A stretch of 64,000 nucleotides of DNA, from assembly GCA_000827265.1 (NCBI GenBank), contig KN834764.1:726837-790836 (forward strand), given 5' to 3'. The position numbers were made by a program, and so were the translations under genes. The notes below the pieces were generated by a model. It saw only the letters and a program-made list of their open reading frames with translations, was not told the DNA's origin and did not search any database. Origin of the DNA: Collybiopsis luxurians FD-317 M1 (taxonomy: Eukaryota; Basidiomycota; Agaricomycetes; Agaricales; Omphalotaceae). This document shows, in pieces, positions 33,376 to 45,914 of this stretch (position 1 is its first letter; each line of letters opens with the position of its first letter).

Positions 33376-36300
33376 GTAAGTCCCAACCTGCATCCTTTTG
33401 ATTTCCCCAAATTCCGATTCGCGAATCTGATTTCACTTTACCGGAAAATCATTCATTTAGAGCTGATTTTTCATCTCGTGGACTCATACCCATTTGTACA
33501 TTTCACTGAAAAGGCTGTGTACGATATCGATAGGGAGGGAATGAGCGGGAGAACGGGAAGAAGGGTGGAACGAGGACTCGCTGAAATGGGAACTTATATA
33601 TGTATTACCAAAATCTTTACTTTCGTTATTCTTGTACATGTTACGTTCTTCGCCCGCGCTGCACTGTCTTTTGTATCGTTACGTGTACATCTTCTGTGTA
33701 AGTTAGTGCTTGTGTACGTTTCGACAAGTCGAGTAAGTTAAACCTTAGACTGTGACCTGCGTGCTAGTGAGATCGAAACAGATTGCCTTCAACCGCTATA
33801 GCTAGCGCATGTTATGACACTCGAGAGAAGTTCCGCACTGCTTTACTTTCAGCCGCCATCTCGCAACCCCTTGGCATATTCTTATGAGATTGCTCGATAT
33901 TCTTGTACATGAATCTGAGTGAGCAAGGCACTGTTATATTGCCCTTGCCCTTTCGGATCTGCATTTTACTGTATATCACTATCCATAGATAGCACCTTTC
34001 AAAAGTAAACCTTAGTACGCTCACACAGAACAAGGACACGCGACCTACGTAGGTAAATTGACTGCCTGTTTGAACACTTCTGTAGACTCCTTCCGCAACA
34101 GTGGGTTCACTTGCTGATGAAACTTTCAAAACAACTGGACGCAGATCATTGACCTACACATCAGAATCCGAAGATGTTGCGCTTGTGGGAGATAACCAAA
34201 CGCCGGATTGATTTGCTCGAAATGGAGGATGGCTTTATGAACATCAAGGGAAAAAATAAAATAAAAATACCTGGCTATGGAAAGCCATGGCAGATGCCAC
34301 CGTTGATTTAGTGTTGGCCCTTGGGGAACGAAAGGATCAGGAGTTTGCAAACTGGCCGAGGTAATTCTAGTCCGGAAGGACACGGATTGCGAGGTCTTCC
34401 CTGGTCTTCCTTTCCTCCCTATCTTGTCTGCGTACGTGCGAGAAGTTTGTACGCCTTGAAACCAAGCTTATGAAGGATTCAACAACTCATGAGGTTATGG
34501 CCAATTCCTCCGTGTCCGTAAGCCTCAACATTGCTCAGCACCCCGCACGTCGAGTCGATGTCAGAGCAAAATTAATTGACCCATTGAAAGCCTGACTGCG
34601 AGCGTCACCGGTGGCTTGGACTCCTGTTTACCCTGGGCTCCCATCTATGATTTAGCCTATCGTCCGAAAGACAGATGACACACATGCTATGGAGAGCGTT
34701 ATTATCATATACGAGAATCTGCAGAAGCCTCTATGACGGAGAGGCGCGGTGGGGGATGATTGATGTTAGAATATATCTCCACTGCTCTGGAAAGGTTATA
34801 GGGTAAATCTGCGCCGCAGTAATTATCCGAGTCGTATGTTGGCGGAACAAATAATTATATATGAATATATATATTTGCATACATACCTCTACATACCCTG
34901 ACCGAGGCGAAAGGCGGAGATGGACTAGATGTCATTTTGATTTCGGATATCGGAATTAATTGCTGACATTACTGGAGCATTCCGTGGACAATTTGACAGA
35001 TACCTTGATGCTCGAGTACTGCAAATCCGAAAAATTGAGTGGATGATACAAGGTGAGAAGCATCTGGAGAACTTCGCCACACTGTAAAGGGCGAAGTAAA
35101 CCTCAAGCTGAATCCCATCCACTCGCTTTGCTGAGAAGTTATGTTCAACACCGAGTACCATGCGCAAGTTCTTTCCACCTCACGGCAGGCCATGAACACC
35201 ACGTGAAAAAAAGAGGTGAGAAAGGCAGGGAAAGATCGCCCTCTTCCCTCAGCTTTTGCAGGTCGAAGCGTCAACCACTGCCACTCGAGAAAATTAAAGG
35301 CAGCGCTGGACAATGCTCTAAGCGGTTAAAAATTGAGAAAATATCCTAAGCACGGCCGTACCAATCGGAACGGCACCTTTTTTTCGAGCGAACTCGAAAT
35401 CGTTTCTCTTCTTTCTCGATGGCTAAGCGATCCTGAATTCCTTGTTCCACTCTAAAAGTTATTTGAAATGGAATTCTCTTTTACTTACCTGTTCTCTTTC
35501 TTCGAGCATATCTGGCTGGTGGCTTTCGCTTGCCGGGAAAGAGCATGTCGGTAGTCTTAGGTATGATTTTATAGCAATGTGATAAGTTGCTCGACCCAGA
35601 CTACGCAGAGAAGAATTGGGAGTCCTCTGCATGGGCCTGCATACCCTGAAGGTAACATGAGTTTCGATTCAGAAGCAGAGAACGTAGCCTTCTAAGCTCC
35701 TTGTAAACAGGTCACCATATTTGAGTTTTCTGTGACGTGAACGTACATAACAGAATACAGATTGGATCATGGAGTTGGACGCATATTCTCTGCTGGCGTG
35801 GCATTCATATCGGGTGGATTTTGTAAGCCAGGGCAGTTGCGATCGAGCCTCAGCACGCTCGGACTATGAGGAGAAATCTGTCGTTCGATGAAATTGTGGG
35901 GTCTTTCCAGGATTTGAAGATGATCTTGTAGCTACGGCCGGATGAGAAGAATGTAGGATGAAAAAGAGAGAAAAAGTGCTAGTGCAGCGTGTCTTCGACG
36001 ATGTCCCGTAAGATATAGACTACGAAATTGCTACGAAAGTACCAAACTGTAGCGCACACGTGATGCCATATGTTCGATTTGCTTCTTGATTCTTCAAGAA
36101 GTTCTTCCCTTGAGTTCTTCTTCATTTGTCTATTGAGTCTTTGAAATTATATGCCTCTTTCTGACAGGTAGAATCGTAGATGAGTTCAAGATTTGCTTGA
36201 CTGGCTTGTGACCATGGCAGACCCACAAGGTGCGCAAGTACCAATTGACAAGGTTAATACGAATTTTCGTGATAGGGTATCAAAATAATAGGCCTGTCCC

Positions 36301-36495
36301 GAGCCTCCCGCGCGCAGCATTATTGAACCAGCGCGTTCTTAGTAACGACTTTGACGCGTAGATTTCGGAGTCAGCCTTGTAAGTAAGCAGATGTGAATCA
36401 CGTGCAGCGTTATCGATAATCAAAAACTTGCAGAACCGGCTAAGTTCGGTTTTTGTTCCCAACTCTCATCTTCTTCCAGTTTCACTCCATTTATC
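33376..36495. other. intergenic, no gene seen
   Basis: Open frames on both strands near 34925-35349 overlap one another and match nothing known. An AT-rich patch with TATATA repeats lies at 34855-34880. The last 200 bases are the likely promoter of the peroxiredoxin gene. Confidence 0.45.
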
Positions 36496-37382
36496 ATGGC
36501 TCCTTCTATCAAGGTTGGCGACACTGTGCCCGAAGGAACTTTTACCTATGTTCCTTACAGCGCAGAGCTTGACGATCACGTCTGTTCACACTTATATCCG
36601 CGCTAAAATGATACTGATACTTGTGCTTACCGTCCTTTTATGATATCAGTCAGCTTGTGGTATACGTAAGTAGCTAGCGCGCTTCGCTATTAGTATTCCC
36701 GGAATTAACAGGTCATTTACAGCAATTAAACTTGACATCACCAAGGAATGGAAAGGCAAGAAGGTTGTTCTGTTCGCGGTTCCAGGAGCGTTTACAGTAT
36801 GTTTACTCCAGTTTTCCCGCTGCATCCTCTAAATATTGCTACAGCCTACCTGCCATGTCAACCATCTGCCCCCTTACATTCAGAAGTATGATGAATTCAA
36901 AGCTAAGGGTGTCGATGTTATCGCGGTTGTTGCCGCCAACGATGCCTTCGTGATGAGCGGATGGGGACGATTCGAGGGGCTAAAGGACAAGGTATGTTCC
37001 ACCAGAACACCACGATTTTTTTACTGTCTTTCTTTTGCGGCATATTCCGTGTCTATTTTTGCTCTTGGAAGGAAACTCGGAATTGCGCCATTTTGTACCT
37101 TGTATTTCGACTGACAATCGACTATGTAGATTCTCACTCTTTCCGATACCAATGTTGAATGGTCGTCAAAACTTGGTCTCAGCCTTGATCTCTCTTCGCT
37201 TGCGTTTGGTACTCGCACTGCGCGTTATGCCATGATCATTGATGACCTCGTCGTCAAATACGTTGAGGTTTGTGTTCATCTGCGAGGCGTCATATCACAA
37301 AGAGATTGACAGCTATGTATAGGTTGAGCCTGGAAGGGGAGTGAGCGTATCCGGTGCTGATGCTGTTTTGGCGAAACTTTAG
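36496..37382 (+). CDS. type II (Ahp1/Pmp20-like) peroxiredoxin
   Basis: Six exons (36496-36579, 36650-36665, 36723-36796, 36845-36991, 37130-37267, 37323-37382) give 172 residues. The enzyme reduces hydrogen peroxide and alkyl hydroperoxides with thioredoxin or glutathione as donor. The peroxidatic Cys61 sits in VPGAFTPTCHVNHLPPY. Cys31 in SACGIP is at the place of the second Cys of yeast Ahp1. The rest follows the family closely: DEFKAKGVDVIAVVAANDAF, VMSGWGRFEGLKDKILTLSD, and GTRTARYAMIIDDLVVKYVE. It ends in VSGADAVLAKL. Ending in AKL could act as a type 1 peroxisomal signal, as in Pmp20, which points to peroxisomes or cytosol. Exon 2 is a 16-nt microexon and carries Cys31. An intron lies between the FT and PTC of the active site. 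Confidence 0.93.
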
Positions 37383-38809
37383 ATTGAACAAGAAATCTGC
37401 GAAGAATAATATTGTACACATAGAAAAGATGTTGAATTACAAGTGCCATTACAAAACTCCCAGGGGAATTTCTCGTAAGGAATAATTTTAAGCTGGGTTC
37501 CTAGCTGAGCGATTAGTAAGTACCTTACCGTTCCGGATCCGCTCTATAGGATAGCGACATTGGCATTGTGTTGCTAAGTAGGTATGACGAGTTGAGTAGA
37601 GTATTCCAAGTTCCTCTTCATTTTCCTCGGAACCGAAAGCAAGACAGCAACAAAATACCGGCAAAACCTGTTTGAGTGTCAATACGGCTTATGCAGTATA
37701 TATTATGTTGTGTAAGGCGAAAAATGTGTGGCAAAATGAATGGGATTCATGAATCTGAACGTAGGACAGCTTGTCCGAATTCGATTTGAACAAGCGATAT
37801 ATCTTCGTAAGTTTTATTCCAATTTGCATATTCCCCTCGTCTCTCACATCCGGATGTCTGCAGGTGCATCATTCGAGTCGACAGGCTACACCCGAGATGA
37901 TCAGCTCGATCAAAATGGGAAGTCAAAGCTATAGATTTCTGCCTATTTTGGTAAGGTAAGGTAAGGTAAGGTGTGTTGTCGACTAAGTACATTACGTCCT
38001 GCATATATCGTCATAAGTAGATGGCAATAGTTCGAGTCATAGTGCTGACTTCCTGTGCCTTAGTTAGAATGTTGCCTCCGGCCAGAGGTATAACAGTTAG
38101 TAAAGCGGGTTGATAAGAATCCATCTAATGCTGTTGGAAAGACCTCTCCAGACTGATGGATGCTGCCAACGATGGCATTCAGATCCGTGCTTGTCTCTTA
38201 TGAAGAGGTTTTGGTGCCTTGATATCTTCTGATTTGTGGCGGCTACTACACGGTTTGTAGGTGGATACAAATACAGTCGTGTAAGCTTGACTCGACAAGC
38301 ATTCTGAACCGGCTGTGAGAAATTTCCGTTGAGATCTCCCACCTTCTCGGAAATGAGAACATTCAAGGAAGGCCGTTATAAAATTGGGGTGGCATTTATG
38401 GGAGATGTTATTCTTGGATCTGCACGAATGCAGACAAGGACATGAGCAGATCGCTATACCGATGATCAGGAACCCGTCTATCCTGCACTGGTTCTGGGAG
38501 TGGAGTGCTCTTCCTCGTATAGAGTCCGAGTAACTCTGGTGGCCTTTCAAAGTTGCAGCTATTTTTACCACATTCGATCATAAAGCGGATCGGCGAAGTA
38601 CGATGGAAAAACCGGAGAGTGGTTGACGCCGCTAGGCGCTCAAACTCTGCGGTAGATGCGGTGAACACTACTTACTCATCTTACTTTCGACTGTCATTCT
38701 GGTTTCTGGAGGATGTTTTTCTTTTCACTGTTGACCGTACACTTGGGCATAAAATACCGAAATACTGTGCAAACAGGCTATGCAGAGCGCCTCCATCTAT
38801 CTATCCTTG
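37383..38809. other. intergenic, no gene seen
   Basis: A GGTAA pentanucleotide array lies at about 37950-37972. Minus-strand frames between 38097 and 38668 are open over parts but shift and match nothing known. Confidence 0.4.
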
Positions 38810-40365
38810 AATAATCAGTACACCAGAGTCGCCGTGATCACCGTCCCGCCGTCTTCAAGAATGCCAAGAGGAAGCTCCTACACTGCCATGCAGGGGTTGT
38901 GTTGCACAAGGTATGCTTTGACCGTTAATGTCAACGGCTGTCGAGCTGAAGCGTCAACTAGGGCCAGGTGTTTATTTTGTTTTGTGGGACCCCCGTTTGG
39001 AGATACTTGTGGCGGAGGCCAGCAAGATTGACCTCATGCCTGCGCATGTGCTTACTGCTAACGAATCCCCGTAAATTAAGCTGGGCTTATTCTTATTCGG
39101 ACACTTCCTACTGAGCAAGTTAATCCGTTTTGTTCTCCGCACTGCACTTTCTATACTTTGAAGTCATCGTCTCGCACCTTCATATGTAGGTGCTGTCACT
39201 CTTGCCTTCCCGCTCTGATGCTTTGGTTCATTTCACGCCAATTTTGTCCTTGGACAAATCTCAAAACGGCCTCATCTTTGTCAAAGAAGGCTCAAAGAAG
39301 GCTTGCTTTGGCCGCTTGTACATCACGTAAGTTCTGAGTCACTAAGACGAGTTGATTGGCCAGGAACCATCGTAGTGAAGATGGCGATCAGTTAGGCTCA
39401 AGATGGGGCTTGCTTATTAAAAAATCACCGACCTCGGCTGTATCTCATTCGGTGGCATAGATTGTCGGAGTGGTAAGCTGTCAAAAAAAGGCTGTAACCT
39501 GTGAGACGACGAATGGGTTGGTCCGGACCATCGCAAGAAAGAGAGAATTGTCCAATTTTTTCGGTTCCGAATTTTCTTTCTTTTTGTTCAAGGTAGGCTT
39601 GGGAATGATTGCAGCCTTCAGATGAATAAGGACCGCGCATATATTGATTCAGGCTTGTATTCTTGAGAGGGAGCGAGAAGTAAGCTGTGTGGCTTGGTAC
39701 AATGGGTTCTGAACGGAAGCTCGGCAGTTTTATGTACGTAGTTCACATAAGTGTATACGCGTCCTCCTTCATTCGGCGTGATGAATCAAGTTAATAATTT
39801 GCTCCACAAGAGTCCTTTCAGAGCGGGCATTGTTCGCCTGGATGGTTACGCGCCCTCTCGGCGTTCATTTGCGAGTAAAACAATTTCCAAATATGCGGAG
39901 GAGAGTATTACATCGCTTCCTTCACAGCTCGATACGGATGGATCGCTTTGTCTCCTTTTGTAAATAGATTGCAATCACAACACGACAGCAATAGTCCGTT
40001 TATCGAGCGACTGCTAGCGGTCTTTCGAGTGGGTTGTTGTTCGATATGACCAACACGGTATTAGGGAAGCTACATCCACTCATGTGTTATCTTTTTAGTG
40101 TTGTCGTTGCGGATGAGTGTTTGGCATTTGACACTGACCTACCTATACGAAGACGGAAGTACGTTATATATATATTAATAGTAAATTTTTTACGAAGATT
40201 TTTAGGATTATATTGATATGGCAGTTTTACTCTGACATTATTTATTCGACAAACGATGGCAGGAACAATATAACACGGTAAGAGTAACTGACTCAAGCTG
40301 GAAGGTGAATATTTACCGAGAAGCTTTGAATATAGGGGTAGTAAAGCGATTGCTAGTCGGACAGG

Positions 40366-40372
40366 TATAAAA
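40366..40372 (+). promoter_or_regulatory. TATA box of DyP gene 1
   Basis: TATAAAA lies 80 bp before the ATG. The same box stands 74 bp before DyP gene 2, and a TATAAAG stands 88 bp before gene 3, so its position is kept in all three genes. Confidence 0.65.
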
Positions 40373-40445
40373 GCTGGAGCACTGGTTACAGTCTCTCATA
40401 TCCTCTCCCTTCTACATTTCTTCTATTCGAGGGCACCAACCTGAG

Positions 40446-42607
40446 ATGAAGCTCACCCACTTTTCTTTATTGGTGGCCTTTGTGCTACAGGGCGTGTATG
40501 CTGTCCCAAATCTTCCATCCAATGACCTGAAACCTAGACGAACGAGCTCGATTCTCATCAGTAAGTATTCAAAGGGAAAATCGCGAAAACTCAAAAGCTT
40601 AGGAATCTGCAGATCCTGCTGCTCAGCCTGCCTTGCCGTCCGCCCAGCAGGCAGCGAGCTCTTCCGCTTCAGTGGGCCTGAACCTCACCAACATCCAGGG
40701 AGATATTCTGTAAGTGTTCTCTTTAATCCCATTTGGTGTTTATTTTATGTCTGATTCGATACCAAAGTATCGGGATGAAGAAAAACAAAGAGTTGTTCTT
40801 CTTTTTTAGCATCGTAGACCCGACATCCTTCAAGTCCCAACTTGGAGCGGATATTCTCCCCTTGATTACATCAACTACTGAACTGCTCGCGGTTAGCACG
40901 CAACCTAATACCCTTGTCAACATTGCCTTCTCTCAGAGGGGCCTTACGGCATTGGGAATAACAGACAACTTGGGCGACTCCCTTTTTACGGCCGGACAAT
41001 TAAATGACGCCTCAAGCTTGGGTGATACTACTAGCAACTGGGTATCGGAGTTTGCTGGTACCAGTATCGACGGTGTCCTCCTCCTCGCTTCGGACACAGT
41101 AGATAATATCAACAACACGCTATCCCAACTCCAAAGTACTTTGAACGGTTCGATTTCTGAAGTTTACAGTATCCAGGGTCAAGCGAGACCAGGAAATGAG
41201 CAGGGCCACGAACGTAAGATTTATTTCGTTTGTCTCAGTATGAGCAACAGTAATTAAAGCACCGTTATGCAGATTTTGGATTCATGGATGGAATTAGCAA
41301 CCCAGCAATTGATGGTTTCTCTACGCCTCTTCCAGGTCAAGCAGTCGTTGCACCGGGCATTATTCTGGTTGGAGAACAGGGCGACGGAACGACACGTCCT
41401 TCTTGGGCTATAGACGGCTCGTTCCTTGCCTTCCGTCAACTTGAACAGCGTGTCCCCGAGTTCAACAAATTTTTGATTGACAATGCTCTATCTGAACCCA
41501 ATCTCACTGTCGATCAAAATACAGAACTTCTTGGAGCTCGGATGATGGGACGATGGAAGAGTGTAAGTGGACCAATCGGTTGTCTCTACCTTCACCAAGT
41601 CTGTATTGACTCGTAATTCCTCGATAGGGAGCTCCGGTTGATCTCACTCCTTTGGTGGACGATCCTGTTCTTGCGGCGGATCCTCAACGGAACAACAACT
41701 TCAACTATACTCATCCTGATTTTAACCTAGCCACCGACCAATCTCACTGTCCTTTCTCGGCACATATCCGAAAGACCAACCCTCGTGCAGACATAGGAGG
41801 AAGCTTCAGTGAGCATATCATTCGTGCTGGAATTCCGTATGGACCGGAAGGTACGTTCTGCAAACCTTATCGGGTCCTCGCTGTTCATGCTGATCATGCT
41901 TAGTTACTGACGCCGAGGCTGCTTCCAACGTCTCGAGCACAGATCCTACTCTCGAGCGAGGCTTAGCTTTTGGTATGAAAGTCTATATATGTACCAAGTA
42001 CGAAACTAAAACCTGTCGTTCAGTCGCATATCAAGCAAACATCGGCAACGGATTTGCATTCCTCCAGCAATTTTGGGCCAATAATATCAAGTGAGTTGTG
42101 GATTTTTTCTTTGGTTTGACTTCGTAGCAGAGGCTGAATCGCGTATCACAGTTTCCACACATGTGAGTTATTTCATCGGTCTGTATGGATTTTTTCTTGA
42201 CCTGTATTTCTCCTTTCTTTCGCAATTGCAGCGGGGTAAGTGCTCAATCCTTTCTCAAGCTCTTCAATGCTTCTGACAACCACTTTCGTATCTCTTTTTC
42301 TTTCTCTTATAAATAGCGTTGTAAGTGCCAGATTTATCGAGTAAAAGATTCTTTGTTCTCTAAGTTCCTTCCGTAGGGCCAAGATCCCATTATCGGCGTC
42401 GCAACGCCAGACGGACCTAGAAGTGTTGGTGGCCTTGACCCTTTGGACTCGACGAGGGATATAACCCTGAACCAAGGTACATTTCCAAGCTTTTGTTGGT
42501 TATCGTCATAATGGACTTATTCTCCTTCAGATTTCGTCATTTCCCGAGGAGGAGAATACTTTTTCTCGCCCTCTCTTTCGGCTATTCAAAACACGTTCTC
42601 TGCTTAG
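40446..42607 (+). CDS. dye-decolorizing peroxidase (DyP) 1, secreted haem peroxidase
   Basis: Twelve exons (40446-40560, 40613-40709, 40768-41213, 41273-41562, 41628-41850, 41904-41972, 42024-42090, 42152-42162, 42232-42235, 42317-42320, 42377-42476, 42531-42607) give 500 residues. A signal peptide (MKLTHFSLLVAFVLQGVYA) precedes a propeptide-like, Ala/Ser-rich segment. The haem core has the DyP motif GFMDGISNP (catalytic Asp225), proximal His362 in CPFSAHIRKTNPR and distal Arg382 in HIIRAGIPYGPE; the 137-residue spacing from Asp to His fits fungal DyPs as I recall them. Such enzymes oxidise dyes, phenolics and lignin-related compounds outside the cell. It ends EYFFSPSLSAIQNTFSA. Exons 8 to 10 are microexons of 11, 4 and 4 nt that spell FHTSGVGQDP. 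It is the first of three tandem paralogues. Confidence 0.93.
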
Positions 42608-44324
42608 TTCTCCACTAAAAAGCACGTTCTGAGGATCTGAATTTCGAGGATGTTCTCACTCGCTGAACGGACTTGCGAGACAAACGCGGACTTTATAGGG
42701 AGCCGTATACTTTATACTGGAAATTCTTGGACTTTGGAGTAGATTCTATTTCATTGTTTATAGTACAGAATCGACTGTAATATTTACCCTCCTTGATATT
42801 TATTGTTCACATTGGCCACAGGTCAAGCTCCAGTCTGATACGTTGTTCTTGTTTTCTCACAAACCAAACCAAACCAAGAGGGGGGAAAATGCAAATCCCA
42901 ACTCCGCAAATCCAGAGGCCTCCCCCCTAGCATGAGAATTTTGAGCTTTCAGTAAATCGTTGCTCTTGCTCCAAGCTCTCATTTTATCCACCTAAATTTT
43001 AGCCAGAATACCTTATGTTGACTGTAACTAGAGTCTACGTTAAATTTTTTTTCAAAAAGTTTGACAGGAACTGAGAAACGACAGACCATGGCCAATGAGC
43101 CATCCCAAGCACGTGTAAAGCCACGTTTTGCCCAATTCTCAATTGCGAACCCGCTACAGGGTTTACAAAAAAATTGAGTCGATAGTTCGATTACAGCCCA
43201 CCAAAATTAGGTGTCTACTAATTACTCTAAGGAAAATTCTTACTTTTGAGCTCAGTATTGATATTTTCAGCGAAGCGCTCAAGCAGCGGCCCGGGAGGGG
43301 GTTGGTATCCGGGATTTTTTTCCCGCTCCCCTCTTGAACCAAACGGACGCCCTATGGGCGCTAACAGTCACACGTGACATTTCTGCCGCTTTACATCGAA
43401 CTACCCACTCTACGCGCGTTTTCAATGTTTCCAATATCTGTCGATCCTTTCAGAAGAACCAGTAGAATGATATAGAAGGAAAGAGAAGGAAGAAAGCCGT
43501 CTGAATAGGTAGCTAAGCTTTTCAGATGTCCTGTTAGTTAATCACATCTGCTAAACCAGTTTCTTTGTAGAGACGTATCTAACAATACAGGCTTCATCTC
43601 TTTGTTCTCCTATTTGAAACAGTAGCACGAAATGCTGAATCAAACAAGCGTCGCGCGACAAACGCGTCAAACTCCTCCGACTCGTCCCGAATCTGTCTGT
43701 AACCTCCCTCCCCCTCTTTTTCAGACCAGAGTGCTTATATTCTCACTTCATATCTCCCTAGCGGCGAGTCGCTTACGTATTCAATTCTCCTTCTTCCACC
43801 TCAAAGTGTTCCATACGGACATGAAAAATAAGAGCGGGACAACGAGATTCATACCAGCCCCGCCAGTGTCAAGTTTGAAGGAGACTTGTCTCCGAGTTTC
43901 AACTTGATAATGACCTGGTATATGGTTATTACTATCTCCTACTTTTGAGCTTTATCTCTATCTTCATAGGAAATCTATTTGGCTCTCAGTAACTTGTCTA
44001 TTTCCAAGAACAATATCGTATATCTTGTTATCTTCATTTGTCGGCCTAGCTCTGACCCTCCCGCGCGGAATTATAGACTAAGGCCTGGTTCTGAACTGCG
44101 CACACTTCTGAACTTCGGCGCCCTTCTGAACTTGGGTGCACTTTTGAACGTCGGTGCACTTCTGAAAATGTGAGGGCTGAGCGCTGAGTATTCACTACGG
44201 CACATTGGGCTGCAGAGAAAACAGACTTCTGTATTCGAATATCTAAGCAATGTTCATTGTTGGGGGCACGAAATTTGACAGGCGGGTAAGCTTTATTTTT
44301 TCGCTCATGTGAACAGCATAATCG
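42608..44324. other. intergenic spacer between DyP genes 1 and 2
   Basis: Up to about 42800 the DNA is the duplicated 3' flank of DyP 1. From there to about 44325 it is unique. An 18-bp tandem repeat lies at 44093-44163. No gene was recognised. Confidence 0.5.
44093..44163 (+). repeat. minisatellite, about four units of 18 bp
   Basis: Units start GAAC and end CACTTCT or a variant (GAACTTCGGCGCCCTTCT and two related units, plus a 17-bp first unit). In one frame it would encode a repeating LLNxGA, but no gene model supports that. Confidence 0.6.
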
Positions 44325-45840
44325 AACAATCAGTGCACCAGAAGCGCCGTGATCACCGAGCCGCTTTCAAAGGATGCCAAGAGGAAACTCGTACTGCCAT
44401 ACAGGGGTTGTGTTGCACAAGGTATGCTTTGACCGTTAATGTCAACAGCTGTCGAGTTGAAGCGTCAACTAGGAACAGGTGTTTATTTTGTTTTGTGGGA
44501 CCCGCTTTGGGAGAGATTTGTGGCGGAAATCAGCGGTATTGGCCCCACCTGCGCAAGTGCTCACTGCTAACGAACTGGGCTCATTCGGATACTTCCTACT
44601 GAGCAAGTAAATCAGTTTTGTTCTCCACTTTGTACTTTCTATACTTTCAGCCATTGACTCGCACCTTCGTATGTAGGTACTGTCATTCTTGCCTTCTCGC
44701 TCTGATGCTTCGATTCGTTGCTCTCTAATTTGGTCCTTGGTCAGATTTCATGGCAAAACGGCTTCACCTCTTGACAAAGAGAGCGTAAGTTCTGGATCAC
44801 TAAGCCGAGTTGATTGGCCAGGAACCTTCGTAGTGAAGGTGGCAATCAGTTACCAGTTCCAAGCTTAAGATGGGGCTCGCTTATTAAAAAATCGCTGATT
44901 TCGGTTATATCTCATTCGATGGCATAGATTTCGGAGTGGTAAGCTGTCAAAGAAAGGCTGTGGCGTGTGAGACGACGAATGGGTCGGTCAGGACCATCGC
45001 AGGGAGAGAATTGAAACTTGGCCAAGTTTTCGGTTTCGAACTTTTTCTCTTTATGTTCAAGGTAAGCTGAACACTGCAGCCTTCAGATGGATAACAACCG
45101 GGCTTACATATATTGATCAAGAATCGCGGGTATTCCTGACACAGAACGAGATGCAAACCGTGTGGCTTGGTACAAGGGTTTCTGAGCGGAAGCTCGGCGG
45201 TTTTATGAACATAGTTCACATAAGTGCATACGTGTTCTCCTTCATTTGAACATAATGAAACAAGTTGATTTGTCTTACAAGAGTCCTTCGAGAGCGGGCT
45301 CTGTTCGGTTGGAGAATTACCGTCTCCTCCCGGGCGTCGTTCTTGTGCGAGTAGAACAAGTTGAAAATTTGCGGAGGTACGTATCACATTGCTTTTTTTC
45401 GCAGCACGATATGGATGAATCGCCTTGCCTCCTTTTGTAACTAGATTGTAAAAGCACCGCGAAAGGAATGCTCGATTTCTCGAACGACTGCCAACGGTCT
45501 TTCGAGTGGGCTGCTGTTGAAATGAGAGAGCTTTGACACCAACATGCGGTAGAGAAGTTGAGCCCGTTCATGTGGTGTATTTTTCAGCTTAGTTGTTAGG
45601 GATGAGAGTCTGGCATTTGACACTGACTTACCTATACGAAGGCGGAAGTACAATAGAATTCCCTTACAAAGATTTTGAGAAGTATGCTGGAGAAATGGCA
45701 GTTTTGTTCTCTGACATTATTTATTTGACAAACCGAGGGCAGGAACAATTCAACATCACGGTAGCAGTAACTGTCTCAACCTGGAAGATGGACACTTAGC
45801 GAGAAAAGAGGGGTATTGAAGCGATTATTGGTCGAACAGG

Positions 45841-45847
45841 TATAAAA
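45841..45847 (+). promoter_or_regulatory. TATA box of DyP gene 2
   Basis: TATAAAA lies 74 bp before the ATG, inside the duplicated promoter (shared ACAGGTATAAAAGCT). Confidence 0.65.
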
Positions 45848-45914
45848 GCTCGAACACCGGTTACAGTCTCTCATATCCTCTCCCTTCTTTTTCTTTCGAG
45901 GACACTAGCCTGAG

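Larger units (their letters stand above)
38810..42800 (+). repeat. segmental duplication, copy 1 (upstream 1.6 kb plus DyP gene 1)
   Basis: Sequence from about 38810 to 42800 is repeated at about 44325 to 48250 in the same orientation. Shared blocks include GGGGTTGTGTTGCACAAGGT and GTATGCTTTGACCGTTAATG (38889 and 44405), AAGAGTCCTT in the middle, the TATAAAAGCT box, the whole DyP gene and the region after its stop (GACTTTGGAGTAGATTCTAT). About 1.5 kb of unique DNA separates the copies. Confidence 0.82.

Noticed and set aside
34925..35313. 114-codon minus-strand frame and its plus-strand partner
   Set aside because: Considered as a retrotransposon remnant, but no reverse transcriptase, integrase or protease motif could be read in any frame.
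38179..38571. 130-codon minus-strand frame
   Set aside because: Overlaps other open frames with shifts; no family or splice pattern supports it.
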